Shown here: positions 11,884 to 24,350 of the stretch, one piece after another | Numbering within the stretch: position 1 is the first letter of the stretch | Layout: each line of letters begins with the position of its first letter | Source of the DNA: Phallus indusiatus | Lineage: Eukaryota > Basidiomycota > Agaricomycetes > Phallales > Phallaceae | Reading direction: 5' to 3' | NCBI GenBank assembly: GCA_027605045.1 | Contig: JAQFWX010000021.1 | Location: forward strand, 310,001-374,000 | DNA length: 64,000 bases | Position numbers and translations under genes: made by a program | The notes under the pieces: model-generated | What the model saw: the letters and a program-made list of their open reading frames with translations, nothing else | Database searches by the model: none | Told to the model about the DNA's origin: nothing

Positions 11884-13055
11884 CCACTTTAGTGCTGGTG
11901 CCAGCTGAACCACGAATCGATGTCAGCTTCAAATCTTGTGGGACCTTCCATCATGATAGGGGAAACGTCGACCATGCCAGCGTGGAATTTCCTTAGACGA
12001 AAATCCAGATCGTGATCAGCTTCTCCGACGTCGACGATCTCTCAAGCAAGAATGCTTCGCTTGGAGTACCCGCATAAAGAAACTGACCGTCGTTTTATGT
12101 TCATTCGAATTTCTTTAGGCATCGGAGTCTTCACTAGAGTGAGAGATAGTGTACCATTGCGCAAACTTGAAGTATTGATTTCACTGGGCATGTCGGCGGG
12201 TGTCGCATTGGATGTTACCCGCCAACTTAAGAGGTCAGGGTGAATGCATTGGAGTTTGCCCTCATTCCCTTCCATCGTGTGCCGAGATTCTTACTAATAT
12301 ACAGGACAAACTCCAGGATGTCGAGGTAAATTCTCATGCCTTGCTGGCCGTGTCGATTGGGCGCGACCCCTCAGTAAATGACTAAAGGAGTCTTTTGACC
12401 ATTGAACCAGTACCGTCTATAAACCAACAAATTGTCATGTTTAGCTTTGACGGGATTCTATGTCAACATTTTGTTTAACGTCAATGCTGAGATTGGAATG
12501 CTGAGATTGGAATTGTCGGTGGAGGAAATAGCGGACTAGCTAATCCACTGCGCGAAGCTGTTGAGCAACTGATCCGGGACCGGCCGCGGGACCGAGTAAG
12601 CCCATTTGTTTTTCTTCTGGCTTTTTTTACCGTGCTTTTTAGTTTTGGAATCATCTAACATTTCCCATCTCAAATTGCTTTCCGGGTCCTCTCGCTCTAT
12701 TAAAGAGTTCATCTCTAAACACGTCTCCCCACCCTTCCTCCGTCATCAACCTTCCTCCGTCATCAACCTTCCTCCGTCATCAAAAGTGGGTATCGAACAG
12801 TCGGTTTACATCATGGTTGAGATGGTTACTTAAAGAGAGCCCTAGTCCTTTTGAAATCGAAACTTGTGTATACTGGAAAGAGAATATAAATGTTTAATTA
12901 CATTTGGGACTATAGTGTATTTAATAAAATACATATGGTAGTAACTGTCAACTATTAATTTGCTATACTTTGTTCAAAATTTAGGCAAGCCGCGTTAAGC
13001 GGTATATGAGATCGATTAGACTCAAAACTAAAAAGATGTGTCAGTGATTTTAATT
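11884..13055. other. Element interior with no recognised gene
   Basis: Short plus-strand frames at 12052-12243 and 12200-12385 show no motif I recognise. The stretch contains a 16-bp duplication near 12484-12515 and a three-unit minisatellite at 12734-12784. It lies between the left inverted repeat and the 3' end of the accessory gene. Confidence 0.5.
12734..12784 (+). repeat. 18-bp minisatellite, three units
   Basis: Three perfect or near-perfect head-to-tail copies of CTTCCTCCGTCATCAACC. Confidence 0.9.
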
Positions 13056-13344
13056 TCATGTACATAACGTATATGTGCTCACATCTAACAGTCGTGGTAG
13101 CCCTGCGGCTGGCTTGTATCTGAGACGCCGCTTTTCAGCCCCTGATAAGCTGTTCAGCCAGTCCTGATCGTAGTAGTCGAGAGGAAGTCCGACCAAAGCA
13201 TCGGTGTTAACTCGAGCCGAAGGCGGACCAAATTTACGCTTCTCCATCCCTCTCTTATCTCCCCCAAGAGAATTATTCCTTTCATACGCGCGATCTGCAC
13301 AGCGGAAGATCTGCCCTATAGTCCGACTCCGCCACACTTTGTCC

Positions 13345-13642
13345 TAAGGGTCTCAATGGGTTTCGGGTATGACGGGTAATACCCGCGGGTATGGGTATTT
13401 TCGTGCAAAAAGCTAAACCATACCTGCCCCGGGTTTTGCAATTTTCGATTTTTGAGAAACGGGTTTGACCTGATACCCGCGGGTTTGCGGGTATACCTGC
13501 GGGTATACCCGCAAACCCGCAGGTAAACCCGTGAAAAACCCGTACCTATACCCGCGGGTTTTGGAAAAAATCAAACCCACAGGTTCGGGTACCTGCGGGC
13601 GCGGGTACCCATACCCGCGGGTAAAACCCGTTGAGAACCTTA
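13345..13642 (-). mobile_element. hAT-type MITE, copy 1 (298 bp)
   Basis: Terminal inverted repeats TAAGG(G/T)TCTCAAC(or T)GGGTTT, internal palindromic ACCCGCGGGTAT units, no coding capacity. Flanked by a 9-bp duplication ACTTTGTCC (13336-13344 and 13643-13651); hAT elements usually make 8 bp. It differs from the copies at 30344 and 39774 by one visible base and lies in opposite orientation. Removing it and one duplication restores DKVWRSRTIGQ in the accessory gene. Confidence 0.9.
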
Positions 13643-13915
13643 ACTTTGTCCACACGACGTTTGTAATGAGAATCTTCGGTATCTGATTCATCCGAAGTCA
13701 TTCCAGCAACACCAAGAGTTCTCAAGACTTCAAGATACTCTTGCTTCTCGTCTGCGGCGATGTTACGACTATGTGAGATCGTTTCCTCCCGCATTGCGAA
13801 TAACTACGATAGTGTCATCAGTGTACGATCAAAATCTCAAGATATACATACTGATTTGCGTCTAGCGTTCGCTGAGGGGAGCCGGACAGCTCTAGCAGGA
13901 AGAGGGAAGACACTC

Positions 13916-14251
13916 TGTAGGGAACTGTAAATAGAATAAGATAGAAATATAATCTCAAATCTCAAAATAGCTCTGAAGCGCAATAAAGGGGGAAAAGTAA
14001 ACTGTTTATTGTAAGAGTAAACTACTGAGTATATATACTAAAAGACTAGTCCATGGACCTGAGTAATGATGTCCTGGACTTTAAACAATAGAACTATTTG
14101 AGGCTGTCCACAGAGGGAAAACCTGTCCAAACTATTGTCCTAGCTAATTACTTGTACTACAGTAATTCTGAAGCGAAAATAAATAAAATAAAACATGGAA
14201 AATAAATGAAAAAAGCGCATATATGGTCATAGCCTGTTGGGGAACCCCACA
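13916..14251 (-). mobile_element. Candidate solo LTR, unrelated family
   Basis: On the minus strand it reads TGTGGGG...CCCTACA, a good TG/CA terminal pair, with a TATA-like TATATATAC and an AATAAA in LTR-like order. The accessory gene frame is open on both sides (ENARLKRGHA before; a frame leading to PQRTLDANQ after). No 5-bp duplication is visible (CACTC versus TCGCA), so the ends or the identity may be wrong. Confidence 0.45.
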
Positions 14252-15639
14252 TCGCATGTCCTCTTTTAAGACGAGCATTCTCCTTCTCGGATTGAAGTAT
14301 CCTCTCTGCCTCTGAGACAGCCTGTGTGCTGTTATGTTGTTGTTCAAACGTCGCATTGAAGTTTTGGAGTTTACTGATAAAACGACTCTCCAGCTCTTCG
14401 CGCTGCTTCCATGTAGGCTGCCAGCATTCACATGCTGGAGAGTAATGCTCCGCCCTCAATCGCTCCAAGAAAGTGCTAGCAAACACGTATGCTGCTTCCG
14501 CATTCCATTTGCGTGCAGCCTCCCTTAACCGTTTCACTTCGTCCGTCCGACTCAGTCCCGTCGGAAGCCATGCAATCGAGAAAATTTCGAATGTAGGACC
14601 ATCGATCTTTCCTTCAAGAAACTGAAGGAGCTCGTCGTTGCTGGGGGGAGAGGCGATTGGGATCGCAACTTCGTCATTTTCTTCATCAACCACCATGCGT
14701 TCGTTTCTATATTCCATTGGAGTGAGCAGTTCGCGCATTAATTCTCTGATAGTCCACTACAAACGGCTCAATATCCCATTAATTAGAACCATTCACAATA
14801 CATACGTTATAATCGTTCTCCTCTGCCATTCGTTTACGGCTCTCCGATGATTTTGTGCCGGAAGATCCTCCATCTGCCTGGCGTGTTCTCCTCGTTCCAT
14901 TAGCAGGCTCGGCTCCGTAGGGGTTAATTTCTTCTCTGTCCCTCCTAGAAGTAGCCTGATCGGATTCTATTTTCGTCAGCCTTTGATCCACCCGTTCGAG
15001 CATTCGGAAAATAAGTCCAAGTGCCGGATCACGAGCACCAGACTGGCTGGATGCTTGTGAAGATGAGGTGGGGTTACCACTAGTAGCAAAAGAATTACCA
15101 TCACGATATGATGGGGTTTGAAAACCCCTTGCATGGTTGGGATCGCGGTGAGGAGGGCCTTGAGAAGGGCCTTGAGAGGGAACTTGAGATTGGGATTGAT
15201 GTTCGCGCAACGGGAAGGAAGAGGTCGATAAAGGCAGGCCTTCGTTCATGCGGGTATGAACCTCATTTCGTGATACGTGGGAATGTTGCAGCGGATGACG
15301 GGCAGAATTCAGTGGCACAGAACGATGTGTCGACGCGGTCCTATCATGTCGAGATGATGGTGGTGACCCACTGATAGAGGAAGAATCAGGCAGGGGCGAT
15401 GACGGAGGTAGAGATGAGCGCGGAGTAAACAAAGTGGGATCCGTTTGTGATCCAAGCACGTGAGATGACCCATGGCCAATTGAGAGGTACGCTGATTCGC
15501 TTAAGTGTGAAGACGAAGAATGCTCATAAGCAGTATTGTGGCATGGACGCATGGAAACCGACTGCTGAGGCAACGGGGAAAGGCCAGACGGCAGCACCGA
15601 TGGCCTAACACGAGGTGTCAAATGTCCATCTAAACAAGG

Positions 15640-15991
15640 TGTCACGGTACGCTAGCGCCTTTTCCGATTATTCGATTTCTTCGATTTCTTTCGGTTTCAT
15701 TTCGTGTTACGATTTCCTCCATTTCCCGTACTTTGCCGTTTCCATTAGTTCCATCGTTTTCTCGATTTTTCGATCTCTTCGATTTCCCTCGATTTCTGTC
15801 TATATCTCCTCGGATCCCATGGGGATCAGTTGGGCGCTTCGTATCCTGTACTTATATGCGTTTTCCCTAGAGGGGGATACCTAAGCTTGTTCTCTTAGGT
15901 TTTCCCTCCTCTAGGTGAGTAGTTAGTCGCTGCCCCTCAATAGATCTTAGGTTTTCCCTCCTCTAGGTGTGTGCCCTGAGTTGCCCTAACA
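15640..15991 (+). mobile_element. Solo LTR, diverged relative of the 394-bp family
   Basis: Runs from TGTCACGGTACG to TGCCCTAACA (352 bp) with a perfect 5-bp duplication CAAGG at 15635-15639 and 15992-15996. It shares the block CTAAGCTTGTTCTCTTAGG and the repeated CCTCCTCTAGGTG motif with the LTRs at 22766 and 32243. It sits in an exon of the accessory gene, whose frame joins as DGAGAP/CLDGHLTPR once LTR and one duplication are removed. Confidence 0.85.
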
Positions 15992-17124
15992 CAAGGGGCG
16001 CCAGCACCGTCATAGTGCATCTGATGCAATCCAGGGGACGACCTCGATAAATGAGCAGCAGGGTCAAATTGAAAATCAAGCTGGAATTGAAAATAGTAAC
16101 ATCAGTTGTAATTCACGTACGTCAAGATATGTTGTGCGCTTACTTTCTGGTTACTAAGGAGATCTGGGAGACCTATGTGTACATCAGCAGGACTCTTCAT
16201 GTTCATTGAACCTGGGATCTCCCTACGTGGCGTCGTCTGAGTGTCGTGTATATTAGCGGGACCCTCCCTATTGGGTGTAGTCTCGCGGGAGTAGGTCCCA
16301 GCCGTAACACTCCGCCTCTTTCCAGCTCGTTTGAGAGGTACCCAGGCCGGTTTTTGCGCAATCGAGCCTGATTGTGATCCTTGGGACGAGCCAACGCTGA
16401 GATGTCCAGACGAAAGGTGGTGTATATCATTGGCGGTCCTCTCATCACACAGAGAGACATCAGATGGAGCCGGGCTTTGGTGATGGTGTTGATCATGAAC
16501 ATCAGACGTTGATTGTAAAAGTAGCGAATAATCTGGTACAGGACGAGGGGTACTCTCACGGTCCTGAGAGATATCGAAGGATGGGGAACTGGGAGGATGG
16601 AGCTCGACACTCGACACTGCATATGGGGATGGTGAATACCCCTGTCCATCAGAAGAGGTTATAGAAAGCGGGGTTTGTTCTTCGCGACTTATGGTGGGCG
16701 TGGTTTGGACAGCCTTCTGCTGATGTAGTGGAACGTTGGAACTGTTGGCAGCAGGGTCGTCAGGTAAGACACCGAGTCTCTTGGCTGCGCGCAAGGTTTC
16801 TTCGTCCACGTCCTTGTTTCCAGAGCTTTCCTGATCTCTCCACTGTTATCAAATAAACTTAGCGAGAAATATCATAAGCGTTCTCTAGTAGCTTACCTTG
16901 GTGACATCTATCTTACGCCTCTCGACACCAGGCTTTTTGTACTTGTGATTGGACCCGTCAACTGAGGAATAAGGGCGTTTGGTAGGGGAATATGGCAAGG
17001 GGGGAGAGGGTGTCCTGGACCGAGTTTGGTGGCTTTCAGAACCTCTGTCTGTAGAGCTGGAGGTTGACGGTTCCGCCGGCCCAGGGTCTACATCCATACG
17101 AGCAAGATTTAGAGAATCGGACAT

Positions 17125-17828
17125 TGTTTTCGCAAACCAAATCGATATAACAAAATGAGCGTAAGCTGGGCGCGGATTATGAAGTAAAAACTAATAAGCC
17201 TGCGGCAACTGGGAGAGTTGCAGCCACATCGAGAGAGCTTTATATACGGGCAGCGAGGATCACCACATATGTAATTCTGAACGATCACACCTCGAGCGAA
17301 CAAAGCAACACCTAATAAACAAACGAAAAAGCCACTGAGCGACCAAATAATGTACAATGCTGTGGGTCTGACTTCTTCTTTAACATCGTAATTGAACCAA
17401 AAACAAGCGATGAACTCACTGCCGTTGTACATAAAGGAAAAGCTTCAATTATTCCTATGGCCTACTGTCGGAAAAAAAAATATAAAGGTACGGGGGATAA
17501 AAGAATCATTGAGGATAATAAGTGGGAGGGACATAAGAAAAGAGGGTCGGGCCATGAAGTTGAAGGTTCATAAAGGAGGGCGAATCATCGCACAATGGAA
17601 AGTGAGATGTTATTAGGCGCCCAGCATTGGACGTGCCGTGCCGCTCATCTCAGTCATGTGACACATACCGCTCCCTGCGTGTCAGTGCATAAGCTACTCT
17701 TCTCTTAGTTTAGAATGCACCTGAGTCGGAAAGACCTCCTATTGTGTGAATTGATGAGGCGTTTACTAAGGAGTTTCAGCTAGTAGTACTGACTATTTAT
17801 ACAACTGGTTACTGGTACATATCTCTAA
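17125..17828. other. Spacer between accessory gene and transposase
   Basis: Probably the accessory-gene promoter and the transposase 3' end. A minus-strand frame at 17109-17432 is hydrophobic but overlaps the accessory-gene start and has no recognised motif. Confidence 0.5.
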
Positions 17829-20800
17829 CTACGCCGGTCTCAAAGGTATTACAATCATGAAGTCAGATTCAATATCTAGTTTAGCAAATTGAGAAATTAT
17901 GTCTTGCGGTTTGATGATGTCTAAGTTTGACTCTAGCTTGTTGCAGCAAACGTGCGCGAATGCCCCATGCCGCCGATATGGGTCGGGCACCGTCACTTCC
18001 TTAAGCTCATCAAAAGGCTGAACAGCGATGTAATGGCCTGCAATCAGGGTTCCATCTGACTTGCGGCCATCGATCCTCGAAAAGACCGAATGTATTGAAC
18101 CTGGTACGATGCGTCGCTGTTCGACTTTCTTGTATAAGACCAGACTATCCCTATATGCCGCCTGAGAAGTAGAATATTTGCGACCTCCTTTGGTAAAATG
18201 TCTGTACAAAACAGCCATAGGCGTTGGTTCAGGAATGTCAGGATTAACTGCACGAAGGTGGGAACACAATGAGTGGTAAATCTGTGTCGGGAGCCTTGTC
18301 AGATTATCCCAATCAACGTTGACCAAAACATTTCCAAGTGCATCCAATTGAAAAGTATCGTTGATATTATCAGTATCCATGTGCAGGGTTTCAACTGTCA
18401 GTGTGCCTAGAGTTTCGGTACCAAGATACTCAGCGATACTTTCGATGCAACCGTTGAGTGCTTCAGGCTGTCTATGAGAGCCGAGCATTATTCGGATGTT
18501 AGAGCCGGCCATGTAGCTGGTGATCATAGTATGCTCAAGTTCGCCTGGGGGTTTATTTAGCTGAACTTTTCAAGTTTCTAGAATGACACGCACCAAATTT
18601 CCAATTAGTCTGAACGTGTTGCAAGGCTCCAACCAATCGTTCAAAAGGAAATGCCCACCAGCCCCGAATGGGCCCAAACTGAATTAAACATTCTTCAATA
18701 TGTAACGCCATGTGGTGATTAGGATGCAGGGCGTGATCAGGAAAAAGCTCAGCCAATCCTTTCAAATACGATTTCATGCAAACTGTATACATTTTAGCCT
18801 TGGCTTCCGTCATGGTGGTGGTGGAAGCAAATTGAATGGCTTGTAAAAGTAGCATCGTGTTGTCAAGGATTTGCTTTCTACGATCCACTGACTGTAAGTT
18901 GCCCCATAAACGAATCATTGTGAGAGGTAGATAGAGATTAAGGGCCGATCTCCATTGATCTGACTTTAACGTTCCAGCCTTTGCTTCACCAAAGTTTCGA
19001 GGTATTGCAGTTACCCAAGAAGGCGTGATCAACCGAGCTACATCCTGCTGGACAGCCCTGATTTCAGCAGTGCCCAGCACAGGAGCACGCTTTTGACGAG
19101 ATTTTGAAGCCTTTTTGCTGGATCCACTGGGATGAGAGGGTTCAGGATCGTTATTTGGGAAGGTAGTTGAGTGTGATTTGAAAGTGATTTGTGGGACGAT
19201 GCTAGCGGTGTCATGTGTGCTTGAATCATACTGGAGATGAAGGCTGGGATTTGCTTGCATCTAAGACACGTATTAGAGTGAGAATAATAATGAGGATAAT
19301 AGCTTATCACCGATGTTTCAATTGAGTCAATAATGTCACACTTCTTGGTCGTTCGATTAGGGAATTGAGGAACCAAAATGCCAAGTTTTTGGCATATCAG
19401 ATTCAGAGTTGACCTATTCAAGGTATTCATTTTTTTTCTCCAAGCGGCAGGTTGAAGAGTATGAAACTCGTTGAGAAGTCTCTTAGCTTTTTCTTCGTCA
19501 AGTGGAGGGGGTGCACGCCTGCTTGCTGAGGAACTGGATTGCGCAGCTCCATCAGCATCTCCTTGCGATACGGTGTGCTGCTCATTTTTATCATCCTTAA
19601 CCTTTACACCCAGAAACCCACGGAAATGCGACTGAATTAAACCTAAAAATAAATTATGCATGGGATCTACGACCACAAATCTGGTTGGATCCCAGTAGGG
19701 TAAACGCAACAATTCCGTGTACCGGATCCCGTTTCTTTTGAACGCGTCTTCTTGGGCTTGAGGGGTTGCCGCATCTCTCCACTCATAGGCCATTGCACGA
19801 TGTTCTGCGGCGGTTCGTCGGGGATATTCACTGGGATCAGTATTCAACCATTTATGGATTTCGTGTCTGGGAACATCACAGAATGTGCAAAAATGCTCCT
19901 TCGCACGAGGACTGATTTTGACACCTAAGGCCTTCCTTATCGCAGGATAATCAGCGATCAGAGACAGAAGAGCTGCCCGATAGGTTCTGCCTTGAGGATA
20001 ATCCTGTGTACTACGGAAATAAATCCCGGGAGACCAAAGATCCAAAAGAGAATCGACCATTGGGCGGAAATAGTGATTTATATCCGTGAGGTTGGGTTCA
20101 TCTGGTCCAGGCAAAACACCAACGGGAAAAACGTTCTCTGGGCGATAGCGCATGTGTCCAGGAAGATTAAGACAAACAAGCACAATTATTCCAGCAGTAA
20201 CTGAGGGACCACGGATCCGCATTTCGTAAGGGTTAAACCAGTCGATGGAAATCCCGAAAACTATGCGCCCAACCTCCTTGGGTGTACTTGCAAACCCGTT
20301 CTCCATCTCTACGCTGAGCAATTCTTTGATAATCGAGCCGTCTCCAAGGTCTTTCATGTCAAAAACGCCTGCTCGGTTCACCCTTTCCCAATAATTGTCT
20401 AGTAGTTTTTCCATCCCAGGTCGTGTTATCATCGAAGCAATGAATTCCTTCGGATCGTGAAAGTAAAATGGTCGGAGTGGTTTCAATGTCGCTTCCCGAT
20501 GGGAAATTTTGGCCGTTTCCTCTTGCACAAGCCTCTCCCCGCATTTCGGTTCCCCAGGAAAGGCTACTTGCTCGCAATATTCGGGATACTGTGGGAATGC
20601 CTTCTCAGATTCCTTGGGACGTAAAGTGTGACAGTAATGACACCGAGGACAAGAGGCGAACAATGTGAGTTTAGGCTCCACATCCAAGGCTCGACGGGCT
20701 GTACGAACATCCCGAGGAAATTCCTTCAAAAGACATTCCTCGAATAAGGGGAGTTTGCCGTCGGGGTAGCATCTTTGAATGGCGACACGGACCATTGCTT

Positions 20801-21708
20801 GCATCATCCACAAAAGCAAGTTGCATGCTGATCGGTTAACGTGACTGAATATATTCACCAGTATCACAGCAAACACTGCGACGACGAGCACAGGATCTGC
20901 GTTATTCATGGGTTGCGCAAGATAATGATCTATAATCCAGCGGTTAGTTGAGCCATGTAGCGGGAACTTAAACATACTCACTCGTATCGTATGTCGCATG
21001 AGAAGCTGAGATTTCAGGTGGGAGCGAGTCGTGTTCTGAAATTCGGATGGTCCAAAACAGCTCATAATTATCCAGCTCTTTTAATTTCTGGACCACCTTA
21101 TTTTGCATGTCGAGACGCAGCCTATTGGCAAGTTGGTTCTCTTCGAGATTCAAGTCCTGGAGGGTGTTGTACATTTCGCGTAAACGCATGGCCAAATCTC
21201 TTCCCGGGAACGCACTTTTGACTGACTGTGGTTGGGAATAGGGGTTGTTGAGAGTTTGAAGACCAGAGTATATCTCGGTAGCCTCTGCCAGTAACGTGAC
21301 AATCTTCAAGTCTGCCATTTCGAGGGCTTGTCGAATGCGCTGAGGAATGGGGGTGTCCCGACCGCTGAAAACTTTTGGATCAACTGACATCGTCATGGGT
21401 ATATTCTGTTCGCCTATGCTTAAGCTGGCAAAGTCAGCCCGTAAATTCGCCAGTAGGATTTCCTGTGAGATACGCTCATGTTCTTCTTTTCGCAGCTCTT
21501 CCTGACGCTGAGACTGAAGCGTACGGCTACGCACTTGAGGGGAATCAGTAGACATGATTGAATTGACCACATCTCTCCTACGATGTTCTTCATGTTTTCT
21601 TCGATCAATAAGATTGCCATTAGTTAGGACGCCAGTCTGAGGATGTTTGCGGGGGTGTCGACTACACATGGAACATGTGCACCAAACTTTGCCGGAAGGT
21701 CGAGACAT
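17829..21708 (-). CDS. TNP2-type (EnSpm/CACTA) transposase, uninterrupted
   Basis: Four exons: 20982-21708, 19311-20929, 18594-19260 and 17829-18544. Lengths 727+1619+667+716 sum to exactly 1243 codons, and each junction has the right phase with GT-AG borders, giving 1242 aa with no stop. The N-terminus has a Cys/His cluster (VWCTCSMCSRHPRKHPQ). A second Cys-rich block follows (SCPRCHYCHTLRP; YCEQVAFPGEPKC). The catalytic core shows the TNP2 blocks VFGISIDWFNPYEMRIR, HFCTFCDVPRH and VDPMHNLFLGLIQSHF, where the Asp residues are candidate metal ligands. The C-terminal region has RGWWAFPFERLVGALQ, also typical. The protein should cut and join element ends in the nucleus. Being intact inside a matched pair of ends, it may still be functional. 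Confidence 0.9.
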
Positions 21709-22765
21709 GAGATTGTAACTGCAATTATGAACACATTTAGTATACTCAGGCTCTAGTTACAGTGCGTATCGATCGTACCTAGAGAACAAAGGATGATAGG
21801 TCTGCGAATTTGTCCTGAAAAGGAAATCGTGTCCCTGACTGCACTAAACACTATGGGTAGTCATCCTTCAAAAAGGAAATATCACCGCTACATGCATAAC
21901 AAGCACTGTCATTGATAATAATACAACCGGGGTTTTGACTGGTGACTCACAAGTCGACCGAAGATCAACACATTCGATCACGTCGGCACAACGTCGACAC
22001 AACGTCGACTCACTCTCGTGACTCAGCATAACATGTGCTGTTATATTGATACGCTCTCGTAAATCGACATGCTCTCATTACATTGACACGCACTTGACAC
22101 GTCGACGCGAGACGCCCTTGTCACACTTGATGCATGATGATCGCGACAAACATGGGACGCGATGATAGGAGGGGTGAGAACTGCTAATTGATATGTACCA
22201 TGTAGACATTGTAGAAACATCGACTCACCCTTACACCGCCTTTGGTGTTAAGGTCAACTCCACCGGAAGACAACAGAAATAAATGATTCATTTTTGACTG
22301 CATTATCATTCCCGCTCATCCGCATCCCGCAAGGCTGCCCAGTAAAAATCACGCTTAGAACCATGAGATACGCTAGTTTGGAAGCATCCCACCAGATCCC
22401 ACTTACGGTGAGTTTATTATTTCTTGGTGTGGTACCCCGGAAAGTCGACTGTTCAAATTAAGTTGATGCAATTCAACATTTACTTGTGCATAATGGGTGT
22501 TGGCGAAGACAAGTTTCCGAACCTCAGCCGACCAAAGGTGGACTCACTTTGCACTCTAATAATTCAGCATGACGCGGACACGCTTTGGACACGCTCTTAT
22601 CGTGTCGACCCAACGTTGACTCACTCTAGTGACTCAACGTTACCCACTCACATTACGTCAACCAAACATCGACTCTCGCTCTGCCAAAGGCCACACTTTC
22701 CTCGCGTCCCGGTTACTTGCTTACAATTAAAAACACCCCGATGTAGACTCGATTCGGCTCTTATC
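21709..22765. other. Transposase upstream region
   Basis: No gene recognised. It should contain the transposase promoter. It includes a cluster of CGTCGACTCACTCTAGTGAC-like motifs (separate entry). Confidence 0.5.
21955..22680 (+). repeat. Dispersed motif cluster related to CGTCGACTCACTCTAGTGAC
   Basis: At least two good matches (about 22004-22023 and 22616-22635) and many partial ones (GACACGCTCT, TCGACATGCTCTC) in mixed spacing. The same motif family reappears at 30030-30180 (inverted) and 31430-31660. The rc core CACTAGAGTGAGTC starts with CACTA, so these may be subterminal repeats of a second, nested EnSpm-like element. Confidence 0.5.
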
Positions 22766-23159
22766 TGTCAGGGTACGCTACCGCCGTCTCTCATTTTCTT
22801 ATTATTATCATCGGCATCATTTCGTTTCTACTTTACTTATCATTCCCATATGTTACTTTTACTTTCCGTTCCCTTGTTCTGTCTCTATTTCACTTTCTCT
22901 ACTCGCGCGCGTCGCGCGCTCGTACCCGGCGTGATGCCCGTGACATCACGTCGCTTAGATTCGGCTTGGGCGCCTGGCACTTAGCTGTGCCAGGGCCGCA
23001 CGCCGCGTCGTCGTTTGTGTATATAGTAGCTGTACCTAGAGTGAGGGTCCCTAAGCTTGTTCTCTTAGGATCCCCTCCCTCTAGGTGAGTAGTTAGTACT
23101 TTCCCAATATATATCTCTTAGGATCCCCTCCCTCTAGTCTGAGCTGAGTAGCCCTAACA
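22766..23159 (+). mobile_element. Solo LTR, 394 bp, copy A
   Basis: Begins TGTCAGGGTACG, ends GTAGCCCTAACA, with a perfect 5-bp duplication TTATC (22761-22765 and 23160-23164). As far as I can read it is identical to the inverted copy at 32243-32636. No internal retrotransposon sequence is adjacent, so it is a solo LTR left by LTR-LTR recombination. Confidence 0.92.
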
Positions 23160-23323
23160 TTATCTGTCAAGTTAGAAAAGAATAAAAACTCTCCCCTGGA
23201 CTCCGTATCCAACTTTTAAACAGACATATGTGTATTTGTACGTCTAGTGCCAGTCCTCGTCATGACTCATCAACATAACAATTAAAACACGAAATCTATA
23301 CTTTGGAACATTATACATTGATA

Positions 23324-24348
23324 TTATATTTTAAAATAAGAAGGTAGTGATTCTAGAAGTTGCCTGGTTTGAACAAGGAAAAAACGAACATATTGTTCAA
23401 AACACTCGTCGCACGTCATGTTGACACGGCGGGTCGCCTTCGAAAGTTGTTCCAAAGGATCGAAAGGCCTGGGTACTCTTGAACTCTCAGCGGTTTTCAA
23501 AGACGCGAGGAGATCGTTGATCTGTTTCTCAGCTTCGCGCATACAAGGGTTTTCCATCTTTGAAACTAAAAGACGTCTGCTACGCCTTTGGCATCCAGAG
23601 TTGTTCTGGATTTGCCCATCATCGCTATTCGGAATGCACTCCGGGACAGGAACCGTGTGGAGGCAAAATTGTGAAAGACTTCGAAGGATTAGTCGGCGAC
23701 CACAACTAACAAGACGCCTTTCAGAAGCATCAAGCTGGTCCTTCAGCTCAACGTGACGAAATGCTATATCGAAATAACATGCTGCAGTGAGGTCTTTATA
23801 ATTAACTCTCTGAGAAAACCCAAGGAGAGCTAATATGTCATCCGGAGAGACGACTTGCCTCAAACTGCGAATAAGTTCCCCTAAAGGAAAGATATTGCTA
23901 GCAATTATCTGATGGACAATGGCGAGCAACGTAGGGCTACCATATTTCATCGTCATCCGAACTACAGGGCAATAATCTTTCATTGTTGGCAGAATGGAGG
24001 TCGGAATGTTGCTGCGAAGATTGAACGGTCGGTATAGGCGAAAGATAAATATTCAACTTACAATCCATTATTGATGAATTTAAGACCTGCGAGGAGTATG
24101 TCAAGATCCCCGTTAGGAATCTCGGCGGGATTCGTCTGAGGAAAATTGACTCCTCCCGTTCCCGGTATATAGTTGTAAAGAGGGGTCAGATACGTTTGGA
24201 CGAGAGTCGTCGGCAAACGAAACAGAAACGGTCCACAAATAAGCCGGAAGGTTCCATTCGTATGAGAGGAAACAGGATGGTTTCCCAAGTTGACAGTTTG
24301 GACAAACAGATTTTGGGCCATGCACCAAAGATCAGAAGAGCGTGGCAC
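23324..24348 (-). CDS. Hypothetical protein, possibly a captured fragment
   Basis: Two minus-strand coding blocks. The upstream block (about 24066-24348) encodes LFVQTVNLGNHPVSSHTNG and LPTTLVQTYLTPLYNYIPG, ending near a GTAAGT donor. The downstream block (23324-23983) encodes MKYGSPTLLAIVHQIIAS, ACYFDIAFRHVELKDQL and CDECFEQYVRFFLVQTRQL. The layout faintly resembles the region C-terminal to BTB domains in agaricomycete multi-copy proteins, but no BTB core is visible. The intron phase between blocks was not settled. Function unknown. It lies between motif clusters that also enclose the two karyopherin pseudogenes. Confidence 0.35.
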
Positions 24349-24350
24349 GA

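Larger units (their letters stand above)
13056..17124 (-). pseudogene. Second element gene (transposase accessory-like), broken by three insertions
   Basis: It is on the same strand as the transposase, 704 bp downstream of it. Exons run from the ATG at 17124 (Ser/Pro-rich, PPLPYSPTKRPYSS) through 16131-16842, 15992-16066 with 14780-15639, and 14252-14755, and 3' parts at 13643-13915 and 13056-13344. The N-terminal ~500 residues are low-complexity Ser/Pro/Gln. A folded-looking part follows: TIRELMRELLTPMEYR, WNAEAAYVFASTFLERL, VLRTLGVAGMTSDESD, then VDKVWRSRTIGQIFRCADRA and LPLDYYDQDWL. I recall this order from multi-copy transposon-associated proteins of Agaricomycetes. A DNA-binding partner role, like TNPA of plant EnSpm, is inferred only from position. 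The frame is interrupted by a solo LTR (15640-15991), a probable solo LTR (13916-14251) and a hAT MITE (13345-13642). Across the two insertions with clear duplications, the flanking coding sequence joins in frame. Confidence 0.65.

Noticed and set aside
13413..13691. Gly/Tyr/Pro-rich open frame shared with 39671-40003
   Set aside because: It is the hAT MITE read through. The repeated GYG/VYPQ pattern comes from palindromic ACCCGCGGGTAT units.
17829..21708. KDZ (Kyakuja-Dileera-Zisupton) transposase
   Set aside because: The blocks SIDWFNPYE, CTFCDVPRH and VDPMHNLFLG are of TNP2/EnSpm type, not the KDZ core I would expect.
22424..22984. 186-codon frame with a copy at 32418-32705
   Set aside because: The shared part is the solo LTR; there is no retrotransposon domain.
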